Below, piece by piece: positions 14,935-23,545 of a DNA stretch of 64,000 bases (its first letter is position 1; every line of letters begins with the position of its first letter). The notes beneath the pieces are model-generated. The model saw only the letters and a program-made list of their open reading frames with translations, ran no database searches and was not told the origin of the DNA. The DNA lies in IMG/VR virus record IMGVR_UViG_3300027917_000019, positions 1 through 64,000 of that record. One strand, given 5' to 3'. Both the position numbers and the translations under genes were made by a program. This DNA comes from a virus.

Positions 14935-16908
14935 ATGCGAGATTTCAAGCTTTCCGCTGGGTTCCTCGATCAATTTCGAGGACGCCAGCCGGAGTGGGGC
15001 CCTGTTGGGTATGTTTCATACAAGCGCACATACGCCAGACAAAAAGACGACGGTACTGTTGAGGAGTTTTGGGAGACCTGTGCTAGAGTCGTTGAAGGTG
15101 TCTACAGTGCTCAGAAGAGACACTGCAGAGAGCTGAAGCTTCCCTGGAAGAACGAGAAGTCTCAGAGATCTGCACAAGAGATGTTCACGAGGATGTGGGA
15201 GTTCAAATGGCTCCCTCCCGGACGTGGCCTCTGGATGATGGGCACAGACTATGTCGACCGTGTAGGCGGTGCGGCATTGAACAGTTGTGGATTCGTCTCT
15301 ACGAAGGGTATAACCGAAGACTTCGCAGATCCCTTCGTGTGGATGATGGACATGCTCATGCTTGGCGTTGGTGTTGGCTTTGACACCAAGGGTGCGGGGC
15401 TTGTTCGCATTCAGGAACCAAGGAAGGGGGATGACATTCATGTTGTTGAAGATTCGAGAGAAGGTTGGATCGATCTCGTTAGGAGAGTACTTACTGCATA
15501 CTCTGGGCGCGGTAATCTTCCTAACAGTGTTGACTGGAGTTTGGTTCGCCCCTTGGGCAGCCCTATTCGTGGATTTGGAGGCACTGCCTCTGGACCCGGT
15601 CCTTTGGATGAGTTGGTAACGTCTATACAGGAAATTCTCAATGAACTGGTCGGAAAAACGATCACTTCAGAAGCTATTGTGGATCTTTGTAATCTCATCG
15701 GCAGGTGTGTTGTCTCTGGTAACGTGCGACGCTCTGCTGAAATAGCTTTTGGCGATCCACATGATCAAAGCTTTTTGGAGTTGAAAGACCCCCGTAAGCA
15801 CCGTATAGCTTTGAAACACCACAGGTGGGCATCAAACAACTCTATCTTTGCCGACGTTGGGATGGACTACTCAATCGTTGCAGAGATGACCGCCAAGAAT
15901 GGTGAGCCTGGCTATGAATGGCTAGAGAACGCTCAGGACTATGGCAGAATGGGAGGACTTCCGAACTATCGCGACAAGCGCGCGATGGGTGGAAATCCTT
16001 GCCTTGAGCAGACTCTTGAGGATAGAGAGTTGTGTTGCCTGGTTGAAACGTTCCCCAGTCGTCATGATAGCTACGAAGACTACGAAAAAACACTCAAGTA
16101 CGCCTACTTGTACGCCAAGAGTGTCACACTAGTCTCTACGCATGATTTTCGAACCAATGCAGTGATGATGAGGAATCGCCGCATTGGTTGTTCCATGTCT
16201 GGAATTTCAGAGGCTATGGCTAAGCAAGGTCGCCGCGAGTTCTTCACGTGGTGCGATCAAGGGTACAACTACCTTGAAGAGCTTGACGATGTTTACTCCG
16301 AGTGGCTTTGTATCCCTAGGAGTATCAAGAAGACCTCTGTCAAGCCTTCTGGTACTGTATCTCTTCTCCCGGGCGTTACACCGGGCATCCATTATCCACA
16401 CGCTGAGTACTACATTCGTAGGATCCGTTTTCAAGAGGACCATCCGATCGTTGATGCCCTCTATCAGTGTGGGTACACTATAGAGAAGGACACGTATAGT
16501 CCGAATACAGTTGTAGTGGAGTTCCCTGTACAGTCTAGTCGTTACGACCGTAGTAAGGACGAAGTAAGTATGTGGGAACAGCTTGAGAATGCGGCTCAGA
16601 TGCAGCAGTACTGGGCTGACAATCAGGTAAGCGTTACAGTTACTTTCAAGCCTGAAGAGGCTAAAGACATCAAATATGCTCTAGAATTGTACGAAGTGCG
16701 TTTGAAGGGTGTGAGCTTTTTGCCTGTGGAAGAGCACGGCTACGAACAAGCTCCGTACGAAACAATCACTGCAGAACAGTATTATGAGCGAGCCTCTAGG
16801 TTGGACTACGAAAAGCTTCCCAAGATACTTCAGGCTCAACAGACTCTCCACGATACAACAGAAAGATTCTGTGATGGAGATTCTTGTGTAGTAGTTCGCA
16901 AAGCTTGA
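14935..16908 (+). CDS. nrdJ: Class II (adenosylcobalamin-dependent) ribonucleoside-triphosphate reductase, 657 aa
   Basis: Makes deoxynucleotides from ribonucleotides. The monomeric Lactobacillus-type enzyme is recognised by NSCGF (first active cysteine, about 117-120), NPCLEQ (thiyl-radical cysteine, about 353-358), ELCCLVE and PSGTVSLLPGVTPGIHYPHA in the barrel. The C-terminal redox pair is CDGDSC (about 645-650). Length is slightly below that of cellular forms (about 720-740). The ATG at 14935 follows AGGGAAGAG; an upstream TTG at 14920 is less likely. Use of B12 suggests a host that imports or makes cobalamin. Confidence 0.93.
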   Translation: MRDFKLSAGFLDQFRGRQPEWGPVGYVSYKRTYARQKDDGTVEEFWETCARVVEGVYSAQKRHCRELKLPWKNEKSQRSAQEMFTRMWEFKWLPPGRGLWMMGTDYVDRVGGAALNSCGFVSTKGITEDFADPFVWMMDMLMLGVGVGFDTKGAGLVRIQEPRKGDDIHVVEDSREGWIDLVRRVLTAYSGRGNLPNSVDWSLVRPLGSPIRGFGGTASGPGPLDELVTSIQEILNELVGKTITSEAIVDLCNLIGRCVVSGNVRRSAEIAFGDPHDQSFLELKDPRKHRIALKHHRWASNNSIFADVGMDYSIVAEMTAKNGEPGYEWLENAQDYGRMGGLPNYRDKRAMGGNPCLEQTLEDRELCCLVETFPSRHDSYEDYEKTLKYAYLYAKSVTLVSTHDFRTNAVMMRNRRIGCSMSGISEAMAKQGRREFFTWCDQGYNYLEELDDVYSEWLCIPRSIKKTSVKPSGTVSLLPGVTPGIHYPHAEYYIRRIRFQEDHPIVDALYQCGYTIEKDTYSPNTVVVEFPVQSSRYDRSKDEVSMWEQLENAAQMQQYWADNQVSVTVTFKPEEAKDIKYALELYEVRLKGVSFLPVEEHGYEQAPYETITAEQYYERASRLDYEKLPKILQAQQTLHDTTERFCDGDSCVVVRKA

Positions 16909-16933
16909 CGAAGAATACCTAGTACGCTACAAT
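16905..16933 (+). promoter_or_regulatory. Promoter TTGACG-N17-TACAAT
   Basis: The -35 overlaps the RNR stop codon (TGA within TTGACG). It drives the tail-fibre-like operon from 16976. Confidence 0.82.
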
Positions 16934-16975
16934 TTGAATACCTTTAGACTACGTTATTAGTGTAGGAAGTGTGAT

Positions 16976-17329
16976 ATGAATCCTGTTGTTGCAAGTACAA
17001 TTTTGGCCCCTTCTGGAGATTCTCCGGACGCTTCTGGTAACTACACTAGAGATTTACAGACACTGTCAGGGACGGGAACTGCTGAGTCTCATAATGCACG
17101 AAAGCTGACCGCCGGTTCAATGGCGACCCTCGTTGTAGGGGAAGCTTCCGTACGGGTTGTCTTTAGATCCGCTGCGGGTCTTGCTGATGTAGTAGCTATA
17201 GACTCTATGATTTTTGCTGCTGGCAGTACGTTCACATGGACAGTGGATAAGTACACACGCCACGTTTACGTTGAAGCGGCTAATGGAACCTCTCCTTATG
17301 AGGCTTGGGTGTGGAGATCTAGTACATGA
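16976..17329 (+). CDS. Probable structural beta protein, 117 aa
   Basis: ATG after AGGAAG. It is rich in serine, threonine, glycine and beta-forming residues, with no cysteines. It precedes the large fibre-like protein and overlaps it by ATGA. Probably a small tail or decoration protein. Confidence 0.6.
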   Translation: MNPVVASTILAPSGDSPDASGNYTRDLQTLSGTGTAESHNARKLTAGSMATLVVGEASVRVVFRSAAGLADVVAIDSMIFAAGSTFTWTVDKYTRHVYVEAANGTSPYEAWVWRSST

Positions 17330-19620
17330 GCTTTGTTTTCCCGCAGTCTCGTAGACATTCCTCTTCAGGACTGATCTATAGAGGCAGAGGTTTGATCCAG
17401 GAGGTTGATGCTAGCCCCGTCTTGTTCAAGATATCTGACGGGTTTCAGTCTCGTGCGTCTACAGCCTGGTGGGTAAGTGATGACGGTACAGAGGTTTTAG
17501 AGTTTCCTGCTGGGTATCCTAGGCTGGTAAACGGCTACGTTGTCATTGAGGGTCCCGTGAATAACCTCATCGATGACAATCCGAAGGATATTACAACTAC
17601 TGGAGGATGGGCTCCGGTCGACGTTTCAGGTGATTACACAGTTGATCGCAACGCGGGGGTAGCGCCAGATGGTACTACCACTGCCGCCCGCCACAACTTC
17701 GGCGCAAATTTTTCCGACCGGGTCTCCACCGACAACGTCGGCGGCCTCATGGTGGCGAACGCTACTTACGTTTTCGAAGTCTGGGCTAGGACGGAAAGCG
17801 GAACGAAGAATTTCCGGATTTCTCTCACCAACGGCGTTGGTGGACAGATAACGAGCGGACATAACCTGGCTACAACTACATGGCAGAGATTCACCTTTGA
17901 ATCAACCATGCCGGCGTCTCCTGTCGCGGCGAATATGCGGGCCTGGTTGTACAATGCCTCTACAGCAGACGCCGGTTCCGTTCTGTTTTGGGGAGCAACG
18001 TGTCAATATGCACTAGACGATCTCCACCCTGCACCGGTACTTGAGGCTAGTGCAACTAAACCGCTAGATGTATATGACTTCAATCCGTCTATTGGAGAGG
18101 TTCCACAGAGTTTTTTTGACGACGGCTTTGTTTTGGTGACCCGCCCTTACTATGCAGCATCAGAACATATCACACAAGGCAATAGTGAGTATCTCATTGA
18201 TTGGAATACTTCTAACGCACAACTGCTGTTGAACAACGGTAGCAGTACCTTCAGATTTCGCGATACTGCAGGTACAATCTTTACAACAGGATCTTGTGCT
18301 TGGAATGAGCGTGACATAGTAACTCACGTCGTTGATTTCGACGAACTCATGTATCGAGTGTTGGTTAACGGTGTGCTAGATGAGCAGGTATCTATAGGCC
18401 CTTCATCTAGCGTTCTTTGGGATGCTGCATCGGCTTATACTCAAATGCGTATAGGGGCTGAGACTGCAGCTGGATCAGCACCAGCGTATGTGGAGTTTTT
18501 GGATAACGTACAACCCATTTCAGAATCTTCGTACGTCAAGGGTCAGATACTTATTGATTGGGCGGCAGATTGGGATAGTTATTCTCGTGCTGGTGAAGCC
18601 AGCTATATGTTTTCTGAAACTGAAATGAGGTGGGCTCCTGCTGGTGTTTTGCGTGATGATACCTTAGATTATCGTTGTTCTGAGAATGGTGGCGGGGGTG
18701 TTTTTCTTGAAAGTGCATCTACAAACCTACTTACGGACGATCCTATGGATCAAAGAGGGTGGGCTGTATCTGGTGCTACTAGAACAGATGGAACATCAGG
18801 AAGTTTTTTGGACGGCTCCACCCCGACTGAGGTTACTTGGTTAACCGGTGCTGGGTCTAATAGGTTGATAGGAGACTTTACTGGAGCAGCTAGCACTGAT
18901 TACATCATTAGTGCTTATGTTAGAGCTAAATCAGGGAATCCAAACATACAGTTGGCACTGTTTGATGACATTACCGGTGTACAGAAAGGGTCTGTTGAAA
19001 CCGCATTAGTGGGTGAGTGGTTGCGTTTTGATACTATAGCCACAACCGGAGCAGGTTCAACTTCTTTTGAAATTCGTTTGTATTGTGACGGATCTGGTGT
19101 GGGGGTTGTGGAAGTGAGTGGCTTTCAAGTAGAAATCAAACCTTCAGGAGATAGTGCTCCTACTTCACTAATTCGTACGGCAGGAGCTACTAGACCTGTT
19201 GACTTGTTGGGCATAGCTAATACATCCCTTCCTGTTAGGCATGGTGTAGAACTTACTTATCGTCCGATTTATTCAAATACAGAAGCTACGAGTAACTTCG
19301 GTGTTTTTGTCACGTCCTATATCGCTGGAAATCAGGGCTATGCCGAACGCAAAAATAATGGGGGTCTCATGCTCCGAGATACCGGCGGGATTCGAGCAGT
19401 GACCGGCGCACTTACCTACAGCCGCGATCAGTTACTTACTTACCGTATGTTCGAGAATTCTGAGATTCGCGCGATAGGTCACACGTCAGGTGACGGAATC
19501 AATACTTCGGCGGCGTGGGATTTCAACTCTGATGATGTGACGGCTGATTGGTATCCACACAGCTCCTCTAGTGGTGCGGGTGCTGTGTCAGGTATTTTTT
19601 ATCCCATGAGGCAAATGTGA
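17326..19620 (+). CDS. Tail-fibre-like protein with two carbohydrate-binding-type domains, 764 aa
   Basis: Two internally similar jelly-roll-type regions begin NLIDDNPKDITTTGGW (about 83) and NLLTDDPMDQRGWAV (about 465). Each runs to a strand reading F-W-G-A or V-S-G-F-Q and is followed by a second beta segment. This layout is typical of receptor-binding or fibre proteins that contact host polysaccharide. It is coupled to the genes on both sides. The assignment rests on composition and repeats. Confidence 0.65.
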   Translation: MSFVFPQSRRHSSSGLIYRGRGLIQEVDASPVLFKISDGFQSRASTAWWVSDDGTEVLEFPAGYPRLVNGYVVIEGPVNNLIDDNPKDITTTGGWAPVDVSGDYTVDRNAGVAPDGTTTAARHNFGANFSDRVSTDNVGGLMVANATYVFEVWARTESGTKNFRISLTNGVGGQITSGHNLATTTWQRFTFESTMPASPVAANMRAWLYNASTADAGSVLFWGATCQYALDDLHPAPVLEASATKPLDVYDFNPSIGEVPQSFFDDGFVLVTRPYYAASEHITQGNSEYLIDWNTSNAQLLLNNGSSTFRFRDTAGTIFTTGSCAWNERDIVTHVVDFDELMYRVLVNGVLDEQVSIGPSSSVLWDAASAYTQMRIGAETAAGSAPAYVEFLDNVQPISESSYVKGQILIDWAADWDSYSRAGEASYMFSETEMRWAPAGVLRDDTLDYRCSENGGGGVFLESASTNLLTDDPMDQRGWAVSGATRTDGTSGSFLDGSTPTEVTWLTGAGSNRLIGDFTGAASTDYIISAYVRAKSGNPNIQLALFDDITGVQKGSVETALVGEWLRFDTIATTGAGSTSFEIRLYCDGSGVGVVEVSGFQVEIKPSGDSAPTSLIRTAGATRPVDLLGIANTSLPVRHGVELTYRPIYSNTEATSNFGVFVTSYIAGNQGYAERKNNGGLMLRDTGGIRAVTGALTYSRDQLLTYRMFENSEIRAIGHTSGDGINTSAAWDFNSDDVTADWYPHSSSSGAGAVSGIFYPMRQM

Positions 19621-20090
19621 TTGTAGTTTTACGAAATCGAGATACAGTTGATTTCGGTCCTCCAAGTGGTGAGGCTCCGGATCTTATTCCTACGCCACAG
19701 CTGCCCGGTACTTGGACACAAATAGTACAAGGGCATACAGGGTGGGTTTACCTTACAGACCCTGATGGGGATAACTTCTGGTGGTATACTGCTCTTGATG
19801 GTTCAGATTTCGGGTATCCGACGAAGATTGTAGGGATGGTTACTGCTACAACTCCTGCCGGACGTGCGAAGCTCAAGGCGTTTGCACTGGCTAGTGACAG
19901 CGCGTGGTCTCTCAAAGAACTACGCGCGGATGTAGGTGTTCAGGCTACAGCTATCAAGACCGCTTGGAAAATGTCTCGTCGTAACAGCGCTGGGGATGTT
20001 ATTGAGGCAATTGCAATGTCAAGGACAATCGCAGGGTTTAATTACCAACAAGAGGCTGAAGACCTCAATACTGTGGAGGATCTTCCGTGA
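19617..20090 (+). CDS. Tail-fibre-associated protein, 157 aa (GTG start)
   Basis: GTG overlaps the previous stop. It has a proline-rich start, a beta domain and a C-terminal helix with many alanines. The position suggests a fibre accessory or chaperone. The family was not recognised. Confidence 0.55.
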   Translation: MIVVLRNRDTVDFGPPSGEAPDLIPTPQLPGTWTQIVQGHTGWVYLTDPDGDNFWWYTALDGSDFGYPTKIVGMVTATTPAGRAKLKAFALASDSAWSLKELRADVGVQATAIKTAWKMSRRNSAGDVIEAIAMSRTIAGFNYQQEAEDLNTVEDLP

Positions 20091-20497
20091 CTGAAAAGTT
20101 TGACCCCATGCACCTTCTACTTGAGATCAAGGAGGGGCTTGAAAATACCAATTCCAGCTTCGAACAGCATATGAAAGACGCTGAGATTGACCGTGCCCAC
20201 TTGACATATCTATGTGATCAAGTTCATTCATTGAGTAGAATGATCATGTATGATAACGGTAAAGACTCCATATTGACTAAACTCAATAAACTAAACTCTG
20301 AAGTATCAGCAGTACGTGAAGATACTGTAGAGAATAGAGACAACATTCGATCTTTGGTGAACTCTCTACTAAGCAGAACTCCTGAACCTTCATTCGCATC
20401 TGTCACTCGTGCGCGTTGGATAGCTATTGGTAAGATTGCAGGGTTGCTAGCTTTAGCTATTCCAGGCTTGTTAGCCTTTTTTTCTAACTTTGGTTGA
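20087..20497 (+). CDS. Coiled-coil protein with C-terminal membrane helix, 136 aa
   Basis: GTG start overlapping the previous stop. A long heptad-rich region (residues about 10-95) is followed by one transmembrane segment (IGKIAGLLALAIPGLLAFF). This is the layout of XhlA-type or holin-accessory proteins, so a lysis role is possible. Function is inferred. Confidence 0.55.
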   Translation: MTEKFDPMHLLLEIKEGLENTNSSFEQHMKDAEIDRAHLTYLCDQVHSLSRMIMYDNGKDSILTKLNKLNSEVSAVREDTVENRDNIRSLVNSLLSRTPEPSFASVTRARWIAIGKIAGLLALAIPGLLAFFSNFG

Positions 20498-20503
20498 ACT
20501 GAT

Positions 20504-20866
20504 GTGAACAACTCTAAGTTACTGCTATTTTGGATCCCGTTGGTGTCTGTGCTTTTGATGGTCATCTGGGGGTTTGTGGGCTGGTTTAGTCTTGGTATTG
20601 AGAAGGCGGGAGTTTTAGGAGACGCTATGTCTCCTATTTCTGCGCTCATTACTGCCTTTGCCCTAGGCGCTGCCTTGTATTCTTTGGATGTTCAGCGTAA
20701 AGCTTTCGAGACTCACAAATCAGAACAAGAGAAGCTGAGAGAGCAGTCTACAGAGGCTGAGAAGTTTGATAGATTCATACACAGGCTTGAACAGCTGGAT
20801 TCACAACACCACATTTCGGCACAATGTCCGTGGTGCGATTTGCTGGAAAAAGCGAAACAAAAGTAA
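20504..20866 (+). CDS. Two-helix membrane protein, 120 aa
   Basis: Transmembrane segments at about 6-30 and 40-60 are followed by a charged coiled coil and a CPWC pair near the C-terminus. GTG start. It may act with the preceding membrane protein, for example in lysis or membrane remodelling. The function is not certain. Confidence 0.6.
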   Translation: MNNSKLLLFWIPLVSVLLMVIWGFVGWFSLGIEKAGVLGDAMSPISALITAFALGAALYSLDVQRKAFETHKSEQEKLREQSTEAEKFDRFIHRLEQLDSQHHISAQCPWCDLLEKAKQK

Positions 20867-20885
20867 GTATGACGACGTGTGAGGG

Positions 20886-20914
20886 TTGACGTCTGCGATT
20901 CTCATACTTATGTT
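20886..20914 (+). promoter_or_regulatory. Promoter TTGACG-N17-TATGTT
   Basis: It lies 31 bp before the ATG of the phosphoesterase gene. Confidence 0.72.
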
Positions 20915-20944
20915 GTCATACGCAGGTCTTTGAGAGGAAATTAT

Positions 20945-22309
20945 ATGCCCAGACCCCTAGACTATGTTCATAAGGAAATTCTTCGTGTAGCTGCCGAATT
21001 GGAGATAGATCCAAGAGGTTCAGATTACACACGCAGAACTTTTCTTCGTCATGGCCGCAGCGCTTCCTTGGAGTGGACAGAAGGGCCCGACGGTTCTCTA
21101 GTAGCTACTCCAGATGAATTGGGGCATAGAGCTTCTGCTGTAACCAAGCATGACCTTGAAATTTTGGGAGGTTGGGCTAAAGTTCGGCATGATGCTGCGC
21201 ACGTAGCCGGAATTCCTGCAGAAAAGAATCTCGCCGCTGTTCGTGGCGTTGAGCTTCGAAATCTATACGTTCGAAGGCTGGAACGAAAAGTAGGAACTGC
21301 GGAGTATTTTCAAGGACTTCTTTCTGAGGTCTTTGAGGATGTTTTTTCTAAGAACGTAGTTGCCTTAACTACAAGTAGTTATGTCAAGCAGAAGAAAGAC
21401 CCCAAGAAGATTTTGACTCTGCTTTGGTCTGACCTACACTTTGGTGTGGATGTTCATGATTATGAGGTGCTTGAAAGCCGCTTTAACTGGAAGGTTGCTT
21501 CAAGAAGGTTGGCTAAGCTGTGTCAAGAAGCAGTTGAATGGGGAGATCCTCTAAATACGCATCTTCGTGTGATTTTGAACGGTGACATCATGCAGGGGGT
21601 AATTCACCTCAATGATGCAAACATTCGTCCCATGACAGAGCAGATTTGGGGAGCTACTGCCATTCTTACTAGTGCTTTGGATTTTCTTCGTCGTCATTTT
21701 GGTAGGGTTACTGTAGAGTGTCTTCCAGGTAACCATGACCGCATGACGTATAGAGATTCGAGTCGTTCTACTACACAGCGTTGGGATTCTCACTCCCATT
21801 CTGTGTATCTTGCGCTGAAGCAGGCGTTTAGGAACGATAAGGGGATTGTTTTTAACGTTCCTACTACTGGCATCAGCTTGTCTAGCGATATGAACAGTGG
21901 TTACATTCTTGCAACTCATGGAGATGTTGAACCTGATCCTAAGAACGTCTCTAAGAAGATAGACACTGAACGCTTGGCTATAAAGCTCTTGAAACTCAAA
22001 GAGGGTGAGGCTGTTGATCAAAAGGTTAGTGTTGCGCTATTTGGACACTGGCACACCCCTACAATTCAGATGTTGCCTACAGGCACGTGGATTATCGTCA
22101 ATGGTTCTCTCATTGGGGCTGAGTTGTTTGGTCAGAATGTGATTGGGGAGTTTAAGTCACAGTCAGCACAGGTGATGTTCGATTCTGTCCCTGGAGAACC
22201 TTTGAACAAGATTCGTATCGTAAAGGTAGGGGACGCTGATGATGTTGATGACTACAACAAAATCATTCCAGTTCCCGCTATCATTGAGGAAGGTCAACTT
22301 GTAGTCTAA
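20945..22309 (+). CDS. Calcineurin-like metallophosphoesterase, 454 aa
   Basis: Metal-binding motifs appear in order: SDLHFG, NGDIMQG, GNHDR, THGD and GHWHTP. This is the signature of binuclear phosphoesterases acting on phosphodiesters or phosphomonoesters. About 160 N-terminal residues carry a separate helical region. The ATG at 20945 follows GAGAGG and the promoter; an upstream GTG frame from 20879 would start inside the promoter. The substrate is unknown; DNA or nucleotide cleavage is likely. Confidence 0.85.
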   Translation: MPRPLDYVHKEILRVAAELEIDPRGSDYTRRTFLRHGRSASLEWTEGPDGSLVATPDELGHRASAVTKHDLEILGGWAKVRHDAAHVAGIPAEKNLAAVRGVELRNLYVRRLERKVGTAEYFQGLLSEVFEDVFSKNVVALTTSSYVKQKKDPKKILTLLWSDLHFGVDVHDYEVLESRFNWKVASRRLAKLCQEAVEWGDPLNTHLRVILNGDIMQGVIHLNDANIRPMTEQIWGATAILTSALDFLRRHFGRVTVECLPGNHDRMTYRDSSRSTTQRWDSHSHSVYLALKQAFRNDKGIVFNVPTTGISLSSDMNSGYILATHGDVEPDPKNVSKKIDTERLAIKLLKLKEGEAVDQKVSVALFGHWHTPTIQMLPTGTWIIVNGSLIGAELFGQNVIGEFKSQSAQVMFDSVPGEPLNKIRIVKVGDADDVDDYNKIIPVPAIIEEGQLVV

Positions 22310-22318
22310 GGGGACTTG

Positions 22319-22834
22319 ATGACTATTATTGTGCTAGACACAGATAAGACCTCAGTGGTGTTAGCTGCTGACCAAATGTGGGTTGAAGCTGAACTAATAA
22401 CCAAATATAGCTCCAAGCTCGTGCCCATCATGAGAGGTACTAGAGTAATTGGAATGATAGGGACTGCTGGCAGTGCTAGAAAAGGCATGCAGTTTGAGCA
22501 ACTAATCCTTTCTGAGTTCAGGAAGTCCACGGCTAGTGCTAATCCCTTGGAACTTTTGCGCACTGTTATAGACACTTCTTGGGAGGCTAAGAAGTGTCCG
22601 CAAGCAATTGTGGTCTTGCGGGGTGTGGGCTACGTTGTAGACGAAGACGGATTGGTAACTCAACAGGATAGGTTTGCAATAGGCACTGGAGCGCATATTG
22701 CTCTTGGTGCGATGTGGGGGCGCAAGGGGACGGCTGCCCGGCTCGCTAAATTTGGGTGTGAGGCTGCATGCGCGCTAATTACCAACTGTGGGGGTAAAAT
22801 AGACGTGTTTGAAATGCCTAGACAATCTTCTTGA
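22319..22834 (+). CDS. HslV / proteasome-beta-like Ntn hydrolase, 171 aa
   Basis: MTIIV places a threonine right after the initiator methionine, so removal of Met exposes a Thr1 nucleophile as in HslV. An aspartate matches D17 (AADQ), a lysine near 32 (SSKL) matches K33, and FAIGTGAHIALGA matches the GSGGNYALSA segment; the length is close to HslV (about 175 aa). The protein would form a barrel protease. No HslU-like ATPase is in the window. The ATG after AAGGGG is preferred to the TTG before it. Confidence 0.7.
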   Translation: MTIIVLDTDKTSVVLAADQMWVEAELITKYSSKLVPIMRGTRVIGMIGTAGSARKGMQFEQLILSEFRKSTASANPLELLRTVIDTSWEAKKCPQAIVVLRGVGYVVDEDGLVTQQDRFAIGTGAHIALGAMWGRKGTAARLAKFGCEAACALITNCGGKIDVFEMPRQSS

Positions 22835-22858
22835 CACTCACACTTAGTATGATAGACT
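22831..22858 (+). promoter_or_regulatory. Promoter TTGACA-N16-TAGACT
   Basis: The -35 overlaps the stop codon of the HslV-like gene. It drives the ribbon-helix-helix gene. Confidence 0.6.
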
Positions 22859-22890
22859 CCAGTTATTACTTTATTCCCACTTGAGGGCTT

Positions 22891-23040
22891 ATGACTACTG
22901 ACAAGAAAAACAAGGTGCGTACTAGCATCACAATCGACCCTGATCTTTTGGCCTCCGTTAGAAAGGACGCAGAACACTCTGTAAGTGCTTACATTGAGGA
23001 CGCCCTTAGATTTTACAGAAAGTCAAGGGGTGAAGAGTGA
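22891..23040 (+). CDS. Ribbon-helix-helix DNA-binding protein, 49 aa
   Basis: A short gene. Basic N-terminus, then a beta strand TSITIDPDLLASV and two helices (VRKDAEHSVSAYIEDALRFY), the CopG/Arc fold. It probably dimerises and represses transcription, perhaps of its own promoter. GAGGG lies before the ATG and the next gene overlaps its stop (GTGA). Confidence 0.78.
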   Translation: MTTDKKNKVRTSITIDPDLLASVRKDAEHSVSAYIEDALRFYRKSRGEE

Positions 23041-23486
23041 CCATAGGAAATGAGGAGTACATCTCCACGCTTGAGGATTTGTCTAGCGACCTGGAGAAGG
23101 GCTACGCTCGCGGAGAGGGGGGATTCCAGCTAGAGGCTTTAGAGGCCGCTCAAGAAGCGCTAGCGTTCGGACAAGCCCTTTGGAACCTCTTTGAGGATCA
23201 GGCGTTGCACACAGGAGATAAGGCTCCAGATTATGATATGATGCTTAATTATATCGATGCTCTAAATGGTGAGCTTGCGGCTGCGGTATTGTTTTTGGTA
23301 AACAACAAGGTGGATGCTACTAGGGCGCTCAACATGGCTGCAGACAACCTTGAAAAGATGGAAACAGAATCGGTGGAAATTCCCTTGGTAGTGCTCAAGG
23401 GATACCGTAGGCTCGCTAAGCGTGTTAAGAATACTCAAGCAATCTTGAATGCGCGCAATATTACAAAGCTAGTACCATCTAAGTAG
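23037..23486 (+). CDS. Helical hypothetical protein, 149 aa
   Basis: GTG overlaps the RHH stop. Almost entirely helical, with many alanines and leucines and a basic C-terminus. It could be a partner of the RHH protein, or unrelated. Function is unknown. Confidence 0.6.
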   Translation: MTIGNEEYISTLEDLSSDLEKGYARGEGGFQLEALEAAQEALAFGQALWNLFEDQALHTGDKAPDYDMMLNYIDALNGELAAAVLFLVNNKVDATRALNMAADNLEKMETESVEIPLVVLKGYRRLAKRVKNTQAILNARNITKLVPSK

Positions 23487-23490
23487 CTTA

Positions 23491-23519
23491 TTGACTGGAT
23501 CATGTCGGCATGATAAAAT
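23491..23519 (+). promoter_or_regulatory. Promoter TTGACT-N17-TAAAAT
   Basis: A strong match with a 26-nt leader before the first beta-helix gene. Confidence 0.82.
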
Positions 23520-23545
23520 TCCTGGTGTAAACCAAGGGTTTTATC

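Noticed and set aside
15016-15441. Minus-strand frames within the RNR gene
   Set aside because: Shadows of the RNR reading frame, with no start signals.
20879-20944. Upstream extension of the phosphoesterase
   Set aside because: It would begin inside a strong promoter; ATG 20945 has a ribosome-binding site.
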